NCBI GenBank assembly: GCA_965119665.1
Contig: OZ221974.1
Span: forward strand, 1,240,001-1,304,000
Length of the DNA stretch: 64,000 nt
From: Dialister sp900541485
GTDB lineage: Bacteria > Bacillota > Negativicutes > Veillonellales > Dialisteraceae
Direction of reading: 5' to 3'
Every line of letters starts with the position of its first letter. Position 1 is the first letter of the stretch. Position numbers and translations under genes: made by a program. Below the pieces are notes generated by a model. The model was not told where the DNA came from. It worked only from the letters and a program-made list of their open reading frames with translations, and did not search any database. Of the stretch, positions 35,134 to 43,779 are shown piece by piece.

Positions 35134-36396
35134 ATGGGGTCAGCTCTTGCCAACTTTGCTGCAAATAAGGAATTAAAAGACCGTATCATATTTACACTGA
35201 TGATGTTCTTTATATTCCGCTTGGGAGTACATATTCCGGTTCCCGGAGTGGATACATCTATTCTGGAGAGCCTGTTCTCCTCAGGAAACCTTTTCGGATT
35301 CCTTGATTTGTTTTCCGGCGGTGCTTTGAGCAAATTCTCATTATTTGCCATGAGTATTACACCATACATCAACTCATCCATTATCATGCAGCTCCTGACC
35401 GCTGTCGTTCCGACACTGGAAGAATGGCGGAAAGACGGGCAGGAAGGGTATAAGAAAATACAGAAGGTAACAAGATACTTTACGATTTTCCTGGCTCTTG
35501 TACAAGCTTTCGGTATGACCTATGCCCTCCGTATTAATCATGCACTGGTGGATAACAGCTGGATGTATTTCATATTTGTTATTACCGTTCTCACCGCAGG
35601 CACATGCCTTTTGATGTGGATCGGTGAACAGATTACAGAACATGGTATCGGAAACGGGATTTCCTTAATCATTTTCTGTGGTATCGTAGCCCGTTTTCCG
35701 GAAGCGATTTCCACAGTGATTGATTATCTGAAAGTAGGCACAATCAGTCCGTTCCAGCTCATATTATTTATCATCATTGCTCTTGCGATGATTGTTATGG
35801 TCATTGAAGTCAATGAAGGACAGCGCAGGGTTTCCATCCAATACGCAAAACGTGTCATCGGACGGAAAATGTATGGAGGTCACTCCACATTTTTACCCCT
35901 TAAAGTCAATCAGGCAGGCGTAATTCCGATCATCTTTGCATCGTCAATTCTTATGCTCCCTGTCACTTTAGCACAGTTTGTACATATAAGCTGGGTGCAG
36001 GCGGTCGGCAATTTCTTTGCCTGGGGCTCATGGCCGAATACCATCTGCTACGGAATTCTGATTTTTATCTTTACTTATTTTTATACGGCAATTTCATTAA
36101 ACATCAAAGAATTAGCAGAAAATATGAAGAAATACGGCGGTTTTATTCCCGGTATCCGTCCGGGGGAACCGACAATGATTTATATTGACAAGGTAATGAG
36201 TCGCATTACCCTGGCAGGTGCCATTTTCCTGGCATTCATTGCAATTCTTCCGAATTTTATTGGAAATATTACCGGTATCCAAGGGGTTTATTTCGGCGGT
36301 ACATCATTACTGATTGTTGTCGGTGTAGCACTGGATACGATGAGACAAGCACAATCTCTGATGGTTACAAGAAACTATCAGGGCTTCATTAAATAA
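35134..36396 (+). CDS. secY: Preprotein translocase subunit SecY
   Basis: 420 residues with ten predicted membrane segments. The plug region (FSGGALSKFSLFAMSITPYINSSI) and cytosolic loops RRVSIQYAKRVIGRKMYGG and FIPGIRPGEPT that bind SecA/ribosome are intact. It is the channel of the Sec pathway and would export the adhesin and TonB-receptor precursors of this window. Confidence 0.97.
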   Translation: MGSALANFAANKELKDRIIFTLMMFFIFRLGVHIPVPGVDTSILESLFSSGNLFGFLDLFSGGALSKFSLFAMSITPYINSSIIMQLLTAVVPTLEEWRKDGQEGYKKIQKVTRYFTIFLALVQAFGMTYALRINHALVDNSWMYFIFVITVLTAGTCLLMWIGEQITEHGIGNGISLIIFCGIVARFPEAISTVIDYLKVGTISPFQLILFIIIALAMIVMVIEVNEGQRRVSIQYAKRVIGRKMYGGHSTFLPLKVNQAGVIPIIFASSILMLPVTLAQFVHISWVQAVGNFFAWGSWPNTICYGILIFIFTYFYTAISLNIKELAENMKKYGGFIPGIRPGEPTMIYIDKVMSRITLAGAIFLAFIAILPNFIGNITGIQGVYFGGTSLLIVVGVALDTMRQAQSLMVTRNYQGFIK

Positions 36397-36407
36397 GGAG
36401 CAGGGTT

Positions 36408-37061
36408 ATGTATATTTTATTAATGGGACCTCCTGGAGCCGGAAAAGGCACACAGGCAGAAAAGCTCATTCGTGAGTATGGCATCCCCCAGATTTCGACA
36501 GGCGACATGTTTCGTGCCGCTATCAAATCCGGAACCGCTCTCGGAAAAGAAGCCAAAAGCTATATGGATAAAGGAGCGCTCGTACCTGACAGCGTTACTG
36601 TAGGAATTGTCAAAGAAAGACTTGATCAGGATGATTGCCGGAAAGGCTGGATTCTTGACGGATTCCCCAGAACGACTGCACAGGCGGCAGCTCTTGATGC
36701 CATTCTTCATGAACTTGGAATTACTCTGACTGCGGTACTTGGAATAAAAGCTGATCAGAAGGACCTGGTTAAGAGAATCAGCGGCCGAATCGTCTGCAAA
36801 TCCTGCGGAGCCTCTTTCCATAGAGATTTCCGCCCGCCTAAACAGGCAGATGTATGTGATAACTGCGGCGGTGAATTATATCAACGTGCGGACGATAACG
36901 AAAACACCGTAAGCGAAAGACTTGCCGTTTACGAAAAATCCACAAAACCGTTGATTGATTACTATAAAGCAAGCGGCCATTTTTATGAAATTAATGGCGA
37001 CCAGCCTATGGAAAAAGTCTATGAAGACATACAGGCTGTCCTGAAAAAGGTTTCTAAATGA
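36408..37061 (+). CDS. adk: Adenylate kinase
   Basis: 217 residues, long-lid type. P-loop GPPGAGKGTQ near residue 7, DGFPRTTAQA in the core, and a LID with four cysteines (CKSCG ... CDNCG), a structural zinc site typical of Firmicute enzymes. Converts ATP plus AMP to two ADP. Overlaps map by four bases. Confidence 0.97.
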   Translation: MYILLMGPPGAGKGTQAEKLIREYGIPQISTGDMFRAAIKSGTALGKEAKSYMDKGALVPDSVTVGIVKERLDQDDCRKGWILDGFPRTTAQAAALDAILHELGITLTAVLGIKADQKDLVKRISGRIVCKSCGASFHRDFRPPKQADVCDNCGGELYQRADDNENTVSERLAVYEKSTKPLIDYYKASGHFYEINGDQPMEKVYEDIQAVLKKVSK

Positions 37062-37810
37062 TTACCATTTATACATCCGGAGAAATAGAGAAGATTGCGG
37101 CAGCCGGCAAATTGACGGCAGACACACTTTCTATGCTTCAAAAAGCAGTTGTACCGGGAATCAGCACCGGAGAACTGGATGAAATGGCAGAAAAATTCAT
37201 TCGTGACAGAGGAGGAATTCCAAGCTGCAAAGGCTATGAGGGATTTCCCGCAACGATTTGTGCCTCTGTAAACGATGTGGTAGTCCACGGGATTCCTTCA
37301 CCACGGAAGATTTTGAAAAAAGGGGATATTATTTCTCTCGATCTTGTGGTAGAATTAAATGGTTATATGGGTGATTCCTGTATTACGGTTCCCGTCGGAC
37401 ATATTAATAAAAAAAATGCGCAGCTTCTTAAAGTGACAGAAGAGGCGCTTTTTGCCGGAATCAGTCAGGCTGTGCCGGGAAATACGGTAGGAGATATCGG
37501 CCACGCCGTAGAATCCTATGTAAAACCCTACGGCTATGACGTACTCCGGGATTATGTAGGTCACGGCATTGGCACCGATATGCATGAAGATCCGGAAATT
37601 CCTAATTATGGAACGCCAGGGCACGGACCCCGACTGGAAGAAGGTATGGTTATTTGCATTGAGCCTATGGTCACTATGGGTAAAGCAAATACGATTACCC
37701 TTCGGGATGGCTGGAGCGTATTGACGGCTGACGGGCTTCCTGCCTGCCACTTTGAACATACACTGGTCATTACCAAAACCGGTCCGAAAATTCTGACATT
37801 GCGTGATTAA
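37058..37810 (+). CDS. map: Type I methionine aminopeptidase
   Basis: 250 residues. Metal ligands can be placed in DLVVELNGYMGDS (two Asp), GHGIGTDMHEDPEIPN (His), MVICIEPM (Glu) and the C-terminal HFEHTLVIT region (Glu). Removes N-terminal methionine from nascent proteins. Starts within the adk stop (ATGA). Confidence 0.97.
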   Translation: MITIYTSGEIEKIAAAGKLTADTLSMLQKAVVPGISTGELDEMAEKFIRDRGGIPSCKGYEGFPATICASVNDVVVHGIPSPRKILKKGDIISLDLVVELNGYMGDSCITVPVGHINKKNAQLLKVTEEALFAGISQAVPGNTVGDIGHAVESYVKPYGYDVLRDYVGHGIGTDMHEDPEIPNYGTPGHGPRLEEGMVICIEPMVTMGKANTITLRDGWSVLTADGLPACHFEHTLVITKTGPKILTLRD

Positions 37811-37861
37811 GACGCATTACTGCTACCACGGGCAGTTTATCAAAAGCCAAAGGAGGCTCGA

Positions 37862-38083
37862 ATGAGCAAGGCAGATGTTATCGAAGTGGAAGGCAAGGTT
37901 GTAGAAAAACTTCCCAATGCCATGTTTCGTGTAAAACTGGAAAATGGAGGCCATATCGTATTGGCGACAATTTCCGGCAAAATGCGTATGAATTTCATCC
38001 GTATCCTGCCCGGGGATAAAGTAACCGTTGAGCTTACGCCTTACGATCTGGAGCATGGCAGAATTACCTATCGTTACAAATAA
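37862..38083 (+). CDS. infA: Translation initiation factor IF-1
   Basis: 73 residues, an S1-like OB fold (VIEVEGKVVEKLPNAMFRVKLENGHH-like start, ending LTPYDLEHGRITYRYK). Blocks the A-site during initiation. RBS AAAGGAGG. Confidence 0.97.
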   Translation: MSKADVIEVEGKVVEKLPNAMFRVKLENGGHIVLATISGKMRMNFIRILPGDKVTVELTPYDLEHGRITYRYK

Positions 38084-38099
38084 GCAAGGAGGAATCTAG

Positions 38100-38213
38100 A
38101 TGAAAGTCAGACCGTCCGTCAAAAAGATGTGTGACAAATGCAAAGTTATCAAACGCAAAGGCCGTGTAATGGTTATTTGTGAAAATCCAAAACATAAGCA
38201 GAGACAAGGTTAA
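38100..38213 (+). CDS. rpmJ: 50S ribosomal protein L36
   Basis: 37 residues starting MKVRPSVKKMCDKCKVIKRK. Zinc ligands C11, C14, C27 and H32 are all present, the zinc-containing form. RBS AAGGAGG. Confidence 0.96.
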   Translation: MKVRPSVKKMCDKCKVIKRKGRVMVICENPKHKQRQG

Positions 38214-38236
38214 TTAAAAAGGAGGTATAAGAGTAG

Positions 38237-38614
38237 ATGGCACGTATAGCTGGTGTAGACTTACCAAGAGATAAGCGCGTTGAGATCGGCTTAACTTACA
38301 TTTTTGGAATAGGCCTTACTCTTTCCAAAGAAATTTTGAACAAGACCGGAGTGAATCCGGATGTTCGCGTTAGAGATTTGACGGAAGACGATGTTGCTAA
38401 AATCCGTAATGCTCTGGCAGATTACAAAGTAGAAGGTGACCTGCGCAGAGAAGAATCCCTCAACATTAAACGTTTAGTGGAAATCGGTTCTTACAGAGGC
38501 CGTCGTCATAGAGACGGACTTCCGACACGCGGACAACGTACAAAGACAAATGCACGTACCCGTAAAGGACCGAAGAAAACAATCGCAGGCAAGAAGACTG
38601 CGACAAAGAAATAA
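38237..38614 (+). CDS. rpsM: 30S ribosomal protein S13
   Basis: 125 residues (ARIAGVDLPRDKRVEIGLTYIFGIG; C-terminal RGQRTKTNARTRKGPKKT). Head protein touching P-site tRNA. RBS AAGGAGG. Confidence 0.97.
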   Translation: MARIAGVDLPRDKRVEIGLTYIFGIGLTLSKEILNKTGVNPDVRVRDLTEDDVAKIRNALADYKVEGDLRREESLNIKRLVEIGSYRGRRHRDGLPTRGQRTKTNARTRKGPKKTIAGKKTATKK

Positions 38615-38632
38615 GGTTGAAGGAGGGATAAA

Positions 38633-39022
38633 ATGGCTACGGTAAACAGTAAATCAAAAAGAAAAGAAAAGAAACATGTAGAATCCGGTGCAGCTCATAT
38701 TCGTTCCACGTTCAACAATACGATCGTAACGATTACTGACTCTAACGGAAATACAATCGCTTGGGCATCTGCCGGCGGACTCGGATTTAAAGGCTCTCGT
38801 AAGAGTACCCCCTTTGCTGCACAGATGGCAGCAGAACAGGCTGCTAAAGCGGCTATAGACCAGGGCATGCGTTCTGCCGATGTATTTGTTAAAGGACCGG
38901 GAGCAGGTCGTGAAGCTGCTATCCGTGCTTTACAGGCAGCAGGCATTGAAGTCAGCAGCATTAAGGACGTAACCCCGATTCCTCATAACGGCTGCCGTCC
39001 TCCGAAACGCAGAAGAGTATAA
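38633..39022 (+). CDS. rpsK: 30S ribosomal protein S11
   Basis: 129 residues with HIRSTFNNTIVTITDSNGN and the C-terminal PIPHNGCRPPKRRRV. Platform protein. In many Clostridia and relatives rpsD follows here; in this window rpoA follows instead. Confidence 0.97.
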   Translation: MATVNSKSKRKEKKHVESGAAHIRSTFNNTIVTITDSNGNTIAWASAGGLGFKGSRKSTPFAAQMAAEQAAKAAIDQGMRSADVFVKGPGAGREAAIRALQAAGIEVSSIKDVTPIPHNGCRPPKRRRV

Positions 39023-39119
39023 TTAAGGAAATATAGACGAACTTTCCATAAAAAGTGAGTCATTACTCCTTTTTCCCTTGCGTAATATATTAGCGCCGAT
39101 GGCGCAGAAGGAGGATTGG

Positions 39120-40100
39120 ATGAACGAAAATATAAGCTTCACAATAAAAACTGTGAAAATGAGTGAAGACGGACGTACCGGCGTATTCGAATGCAGCCCG
39201 CTCGAACGCGGATACGGAATCACCTTGGGAAACAGTTTAAGACGCGTGTTGCTTTCATCTTTAGATGGTGTAGCAATTACATCTATAAAAATTGATGGCG
39301 TGCTTCATGAATTTTCTACGATTGACGGCGTCAGAGAAGATGTAACGGACATGATTCTCAATTTAAAGAAAATCCGCTTTATTTCTTATGAAGAAGCAGA
39401 ATTTCCACTGACTGTCCGTGTCGACATTACTAAAGAAGGTATTCTCCGTGCAGGAGACATTCAAGTCCCGCCGGAGATCGACATACTTAATGGCGATTTG
39501 GAACTTTGTACACTGGATGCAAATGCCCATCTCGGAATGGAATTGACCATAGACAAAGGTCACGGATATGTACCGTTCACCAAAAACAAACGGGAAGATG
39601 ATCCGATCGGAGTGATTCCGATAGATTCCATTTATTCCCCTGTTGTGAAATGCAACTATGAAGTCAGCGATACCCGCGTAGGAAATGAAATGGACTACGA
39701 CAAGCTGACCTTGGAGTTGGAAACAGACGGATCTATCAAAGCTAATGATGCGGTTGCCACAGCAGCAACGATTCTTATCAACTGCTTTGAACTGTTCCGT
39801 CCGCTGGCGACAGGACCTATTCCGGATACCAAAAGCATGGAAGGCATGGTAGATGGTGAACAAGATCCGAATGACGAAAAGAAAGACATCGATCTTTCAA
39901 GTATTCCGATTGAAGAATTGGAACTTTCCGTCCGGGCGTTTAACTGCTTGAAGAGAGCAGACATTAATACGCTCGACCAACTGGTGGAAAAATCGGTAGA
40001 CGAACTTGGACGCGTACGGAATCTCGGTAAAAAATCGATTGATGAAATTATCGAAAAACTGGCCGCATACAAAGGTCTCGGCATTCATATGAAAGATTAA
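39120..40100 (+). CDS. rpoA: DNA-directed RNA polymerase subunit alpha
   Basis: 326 residues from the ATG at 39120, placed after AAGGAGG; an in-frame ATG 14 codons earlier lacks an RBS. N-terminal dimerisation domain (YGITLGNSLRRVLLSSLDGVA) and a C-terminal domain with two helix-hairpin-helix motifs (LSVRAFNCLKRADINTLDQL, GRVRNLGKKSIDEI). A small GCGCC-GAT-GGCGC hairpin lies just before the RBS in the 97-base gap. Confidence 0.97.
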   Translation: MNENISFTIKTVKMSEDGRTGVFECSPLERGYGITLGNSLRRVLLSSLDGVAITSIKIDGVLHEFSTIDGVREDVTDMILNLKKIRFISYEEAEFPLTVRVDITKEGILRAGDIQVPPEIDILNGDLELCTLDANAHLGMELTIDKGHGYVPFTKNKREDDPIGVIPIDSIYSPVVKCNYEVSDTRVGNEMDYDKLTLELETDGSIKANDAVATAATILINCFELFRPLATGPIPDTKSMEGMVDGEQDPNDEKKDIDLSSIPIEELELSVRAFNCLKRADINTLDQLVEKSVDELGRVRNLGKKSIDEIIEKLAAYKGLGIHMKD

Positions 40101-40129
40101 CCTTATACAGGTGATTTAGGAGGAAACAC

Positions 40130-40471
40130 ATGGCACGTAGTAGATTGAGAAGAGTCAGCGGCGCACGTAAAGCATTGCTCCGCAGCCTCGTTACATCTCT
40201 TTTCCAGTATGGGCGTATTACCACTACTGAAAGCAAAGCAAAAGAACTCCGCCACGTAGCAGACAAGATGATTTCTCTTGCAAAAAGAGGAGATCTTCAT
40301 GCCCGCCGCCAGGCAGAAGCATTCATCATGGACAAAGCAGTAACCAAAAAGCTGTTTGATGAAATTGCTCCGAAATATACAGAACGTAACGGTGGATACA
40401 CCCGCGTTCTCAAGCTCGGCGCTCGTCTCGGTGATAATGCACCGGAAGCAATTATTGAGCTTGTTGACTGA
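40130..40471 (+). CDS. rplQ: 50S ribosomal protein L17
   Basis: 113 residues, bacterial short form (SRLRRVSGARKALLRSLVTSLFQYGRI, ending APEAIIELVD). Last gene of the ribosomal cluster, followed by two terminators. RBS TAGGAGG. Confidence 0.97.
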   Translation: MARSRLRRVSGARKALLRSLVTSLFQYGRITTTESKAKELRHVADKMISLAKRGDLHARRQAEAFIMDKAVTKKLFDEIAPKYTERNGGYTRVLKLGARLGDNAPEAIIELVD

Positions 40472-40479
40472 GAAATATG

Positions 40480-40508
40480 AAAAACGCTCCTGAATGGGGC
40501 GTTTTTTT
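40480..40508 (+). terminator. First terminator of the ribosomal cluster
   Basis: AAAACGCTCC / GGGGCGTTTTTTT hairpin. Confidence 0.9.
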
Positions 40509-40515
40509 ATGAAAG

Positions 40516-40555
40516 AAAAAGCCGTTTTGCAAAAAAATAAGCAAACGGCTTTTTT
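40516..40555 (+). terminator. Second, tandem terminator of the ribosomal cluster
   Basis: AAAAAGCCGTTTTGC / GCAAACGGCTTTTT, a long stem with an A-rich loop, only a few bases after the first terminator. The doubled stop insulates the next gene from strong ribosomal transcription. Confidence 0.9.
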
Positions 40556-40584
40556 GTGTAGCGTAAAAATTTATAAAAAATCGC

Positions 40585-40613
40585 TTGACAGATAAATATC
40601 GATATAGTATAAT
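40585..40613 (+). promoter_or_regulatory. Perfect consensus promoter before the LysR-like gene
   Basis: TTGACA, 17-base spacer, TATAAT, about 60 bases before the start codon. Confidence 0.88.
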
Positions 40614-40673
40614 TTGTATTAACAAAAGGTTAATACGATTACTTAAGAAAAAGCAGACAGAAAGCATATTACC

Positions 40674-41186
40674 ATGATTAATGAAATTTTACATACTTTT
40701 GTTGCCGTCGTGAAACTGGGGAGTTTCAACCGGGCAACGGAGCGCTTATCATTATCCGCTCCGGCAATTATGAAACAAATGAACAGTCTGGAAAAAAGCG
40801 TAGGCGTTTCTTTATTTCATAGAAGCAACCGGGGAATCACCCTTACACCGGCGGGCGAGTCTTTTTACAAAGACGCTCTCACCATTCTCCGCCACACAAG
40901 AAAAGCGATGGAGAATGCACAAACAGCAGCCGGCCTGGTTCCGGACGTTACAAAACGTTGCGGAGCCGGCAGACATAGAAAAGAACAAGAGGAAGGAGGG
41001 ATAAAGATGGAACATCCGAAGTTTCCGATTCCGGAAGATGAAGAAGGCAGAAAGCGTTATGAATCTGCGAAAAAGCATGCAGCCTGGGCAAAAGAACAGG
41101 GGAAATCAACAGAAGAAATTCATGAGATTTTCAAGAAAGTTATGTCCGGCACAGGCGAAGGTAAATGCCAGAAGAAAAATAAATAA
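40674..41186 (+). CDS. LysR-type DNA-binding domain remnant fused in frame to a small ORF
   Basis: 170 codons. Residues 1-60 are a good LysR helix-turn-helix (LHTFVAVVKLGSFNRATERL, SAPAIMKQMNSLEKSVGVSLFHRSNRGITLTPAGE), continuing through the linker helix to about residue 85. The effector-binding domain (about 200 residues in normal members) is missing. After an odd Arg/Glu-rich stretch (about 90-110) the frame runs into a small hydrophilic segment that has its own start and strong RBS (see next entry). Either an HTH-only regulator or a gene fusion left by a deletion. No good RBS precedes the ATG at 40674. Confidence 0.65.
   Translation: MINEILHTFVAVVKLGSFNRATERLSLSAPAIMKQMNSLEKSVGVSLFHRSNRGITLTPAGESFYKDALTILRHTRKAMENAQTAAGLVPDVTKRCGAGRHRKEQEEGGIKMEHPKFPIPEDEEGRKRYESAKKHAAWAKEQGKSTEEIHEIFKKVMSGTGEGKCQKKNK
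41007..41186 (+). CDS. Small charged protein, unknown function (internal start)
   Basis: 59 residues beginning MEHPKFPIPEDEEGRKRY, in the same frame as the LysR remnant. AAGGAGGG lies seven bases before its ATG, a far better initiation site than that of the upstream start, so it may be made independently. The product is highly charged and helical, ending with a Lys-rich tail and one Cys (GEGKCQKKNK). I do not recognise the family; the LysR segment may act mainly as its leader. Confidence 0.55.
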   Translation: MEHPKFPIPEDEEGRKRYESAKKHAAWAKEQGKSTEEIHEIFKKVMSGTGEGKCQKKNK

Positions 41187-41197
41187 GATTTCAGATA

Positions 41198-41230
41198 AAG
41201 AGCTTCTCATAAAGAGAGGCTTTTTATTTT
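41198..41230 (+). terminator. Terminator after the LysR-like gene
   Basis: AGCTTCTC / GAGAGGCT stem with AT-rich loop and T-rich tail. Confidence 0.75.
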
Positions 41231-41239
41231 GCGATTTTA

Positions 41240-41508
41240 TTAGGTAAAAAGTATATACCATTATTGACAAATAAGAATATAAATACAATAATAAAATAAT
41301 AAACATATTTTCTGTTTATTTTTTATTCATATATTGCAAAACAAAAGTGGTGAAAAAATTCATTTTTCCTGTTTTGCAAAATTTTTTGTTGCACATAAGC
41401 CTGTAATGACGAAGGCGAAACACGGACAGCCTTGTCAGCAGCTTATGATAGATTCATCTTTCTGAAAAGAAAGACATGTATTCATACGTTGTATGAGGAG
41501 GAAATGGT
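41240..41508 (+). promoter_or_regulatory. Structured leader region, copy 1 (TonB receptor 2)
   Basis: This 269-base region is about 90% identical to 43509-43779. In order: a 17-base imperfect palindrome GGTAAAAAGTATATACC (41243-41259); a -35 TTGACA (41264-41269) with AATAAT 17 bases on; hairpin 1, TTGCAAAACA / TGTTTTGCAA (41334-41379). Hairpin 2 (41395-41446) is nested: ATAAGC / GCTTAT, TGAC / GTCA, AGGC / GCCT. Hairpin 3 is CTTTC / GAAAG (41458-41473). Hairpin 4, TCATAC-GTT-GTATGA (41482-41496), abuts the GGAGG ribosome-binding site. This looks like a regulatory RNA; no known riboswitch class was recognised. Confidence 0.75.
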
Positions 41509-43452
41509 ATGGCCAAGAAAAGTAAGATTTTATCGTGTGCGGTAGCATTCGCTCTTACCGGATTTGCAGGAGTCGGAGCGGCTGATGTATATCAGCTCGA
41601 CCCTGTTACGGTAACGGCAGAACGTACAACTGTCACGGATTTGAACACACCTGCTGCCGTTGAAGTACTGTACGCGGACCAAATAGCAGCTACAGGAGCA
41701 AACAATGTACAGGAATCCCTGAAATACTCGACCGGTATTATTGCAAGCGGACAGGGACCGAAAGGACTCTCTCAGGGGACGATGTTTGCCAAAGCGGTCA
41801 TCCGCGGTGTGGAAAAAGGGACATTGGTACTTGTTGACGGCGTGCCGATGAATCAGAGCGGTATGTATCAATTACAGGATATATCGACGGATGCGGTAGA
41901 AAAAATTGAAGTCGTTCGCGGCGGCGGTGCCGTTCTGTACGGATCGGAAGCGAGCGGCGGCGTTATCAATATCATTACCAAAGGGAAAAGAGATACTAAG
42001 ATTAAGGCCGGGATTGGTAACTACGGGCAGCAAAACTATGCAGTGAGCGTCCAAGGCGGAGATAAATTCGGTGTTACTTACGTTTATGACCGTTTAGGAA
42101 GTGTGGATCACATATCCGATCCTTCCGGCGGACGTCCTAAAGGTATGTATTATAATGTGACGCGCGGGGAACGGAATAACCTGAATTGGCGTTACAATCT
42201 GACCGATGATTTGTATTTTACCCATTCCTACTCTCACAGTAACAGTCATTATGTATACCGCTGGGACGGACGGAATGGAAAGAATAAAGATGCGGTTAAC
42301 CAAGATAAAATTTATAAGAACGACGAACATATGGCGGCTTTCCATTACGGAAATGATGACCTGATAGGCAATTTCTATTATCACAAAAGAAATATGACTA
42401 CCGACACATCAAAGGTAGTAAATGGCCCAAATACAAAGAAAAAATATGATCCTACGAAAAGAAAAGTGACCAAAACAGAAAATAAGGATCAAAGCATAGG
42501 GGTTGATCTTTCCAATCGTTGGCATTTTAATAAGGGTTCGTTTATGGTCGGTGGAGATTTCCGGCGGGATATAGCTGATGTGACCGATAAAGGAAAAAGT
42601 CATCATTATTCAAGGAACATGTACTCTGTTTTTGGACAATTGAGCTATGATATCAGTAAGCCGACGACGATGAATCTTAATTTCCGTCAGACTTGGGTGG
42701 AAAAAGATGCAGCAGGCAATAAATATGATAAATTCACGCCGGAAATTATTGTGATGCATGATTTGGACGATAATACCATGATTTATGCCAAAGCGGGCAA
42801 ATCCTTCATGATGCCGACTTTTAAGCAACTGTATGGCGGCGGAAATGTGATTGCCTCCCCGGGACTCAAACCGCAGACCGGTACACATTATGAAGTAGGA
42901 GTGAAGAAAAATGTAGGAAAATCTTCCTGGCGAATTGCTGCTTTCCGCTACGATATCAGAGACAGTTTGGAGGCAAATATTTCAGGACCTGCAGATAATC
43001 TGGACATAAAATATACGAATCAAGATATAAAAAATACGGGACTGGAAATCGAATGGAAACGGAACCAGAGTGAAAACCTGTCTTATCGACTGGGAGCGAC
43101 ATTCGGACATCCGGAAAAGCAGGAACGGGATAAAAACGGAGTCGTCGGGAATTGGCATGATTACTATGGAAAAATTCAGTTGAATGGCGGTGTCACTTAT
43201 ACGACAGGTAAACTGACCACCTCTTTCAATTTCAGCCATCTCGGAAAGCGAATCAGAGACTATAAACCTTATAATTCTTTCAAAAGCCAGTTCGTTACAA
43301 GCCTGAACTTCTCTTACAGGGCTAATGAAAACTGCCGGGCATTCCTGAATATTGATAACTTGCTGAACAGACAAGATATCATTTCTTCCTCATCATCAAG
43401 CTTCTATAATTTAGGAAGAAACTTTATGGCCGGTATGGAATATAAATTCTGA
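41509..43452 (+). CDS. TonB-dependent outer-membrane receptor 2
   Basis: 647 residues. Signal peptide about 1-24 (MAKKSKILSCAVAFALTGFA), TonB box DPVTVTAE (31-38), plug with NTPAAVEVLYADQIAATGANNVQES and VEKIEVVRGGGAVLYGSEASGGVINIIT, then a barrel ending GMEYKF with the terminal aromatic residue favoured by the BAM machinery. Signal peptide and leader are nearly the same as in receptor 3, but the barrels diverge strongly, so different ligands are likely under common control. RBS GAGGAGG. Confidence 0.93.
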   Translation: MAKKSKILSCAVAFALTGFAGVGAADVYQLDPVTVTAERTTVTDLNTPAAVEVLYADQIAATGANNVQESLKYSTGIIASGQGPKGLSQGTMFAKAVIRGVEKGTLVLVDGVPMNQSGMYQLQDISTDAVEKIEVVRGGGAVLYGSEASGGVINIITKGKRDTKIKAGIGNYGQQNYAVSVQGGDKFGVTYVYDRLGSVDHISDPSGGRPKGMYYNVTRGERNNLNWRYNLTDDLYFTHSYSHSNSHYVYRWDGRNGKNKDAVNQDKIYKNDEHMAAFHYGNDDLIGNFYYHKRNMTTDTSKVVNGPNTKKKYDPTKRKVTKTENKDQSIGVDLSNRWHFNKGSFMVGGDFRRDIADVTDKGKSHHYSRNMYSVFGQLSYDISKPTTMNLNFRQTWVEKDAAGNKYDKFTPEIIVMHDLDDNTMIYAKAGKSFMMPTFKQLYGGGNVIASPGLKPQTGTHYEVGVKKNVGKSSWRIAAFRYDIRDSLEANISGPADNLDIKYTNQDIKNTGLEIEWKRNQSENLSYRLGATFGHPEKQERDKNGVVGNWHDYYGKIQLNGGVTYTTGKLTTSFNFSHLGKRIRDYKPYNSFKSQFVTSLNFSYRANENCRAFLNIDNLLNRQDIISSSSSSFYNLGRNFMAGMEYKF

Positions 43453-43466
43453 TAAATCTGTATTAC

Positions 43467-43508
43467 AAAAAATGAAGTGTGACTTTATTCGTTGCACTTC
43501 ATTTTTTG
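43467..43508 (+). terminator. Terminator of TonB receptor 2
   Basis: AATGAAGTG / CACTTCATT stem with T-run, directly before the second leader copy. Confidence 0.88.
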
Positions 43509-43779
43509 TTAGGTAAAAAGTATATACCATTATTGACAAATAAGAATATAAATACAATAATAAAAAAGATAAACATATTTTTTATTTATTATTTATTCAT
43601 ATATTGCAAAACAAAGGTAGTGAAAGATTCATTTTTCCTGTTTTGCAAAGTTTTTTGTTGCACGTAAGCCTGTGATGATGACGGCGAAACACGGACAGCC
43701 TTGTCAGCGGCTTATGATATAAATTCATCTTTCTGAAAAGAAAGACATGTATTCATACGTTGTATGAGGAGGAAATGGT
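43509..43779 (+). promoter_or_regulatory. Structured leader region, copy 2 (TonB receptor 3)
   Basis: 271 bases matching copy 1. The first ~57 bases (palindrome 43512-43528, TTGACA 43533-43538 and following AT-rich stretch) are identical. Hairpin 1 arms at 43604-43613 and 43639-43648 are unchanged while its loop varies. In hairpin 2 (43664-43715) the outer arm changes from ATAAGC to GTAAGC, which keeps pairing with GCTTAT by wobble, and the inner stem shifts to GGC / GCC with TGAC / GTCA kept. Hairpin 4 (43753-43767) is identical. Stems hold while loops change, as for a conserved RNA structure. Confidence 0.75.

Noticed and set aside
41395..41446. Cobalamin riboswitch in the TonB receptor leaders
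   Set aside because: The B12-box and the other conserved cobalamin-riboswitch strings are absent; the hairpin is different in shape and smaller.
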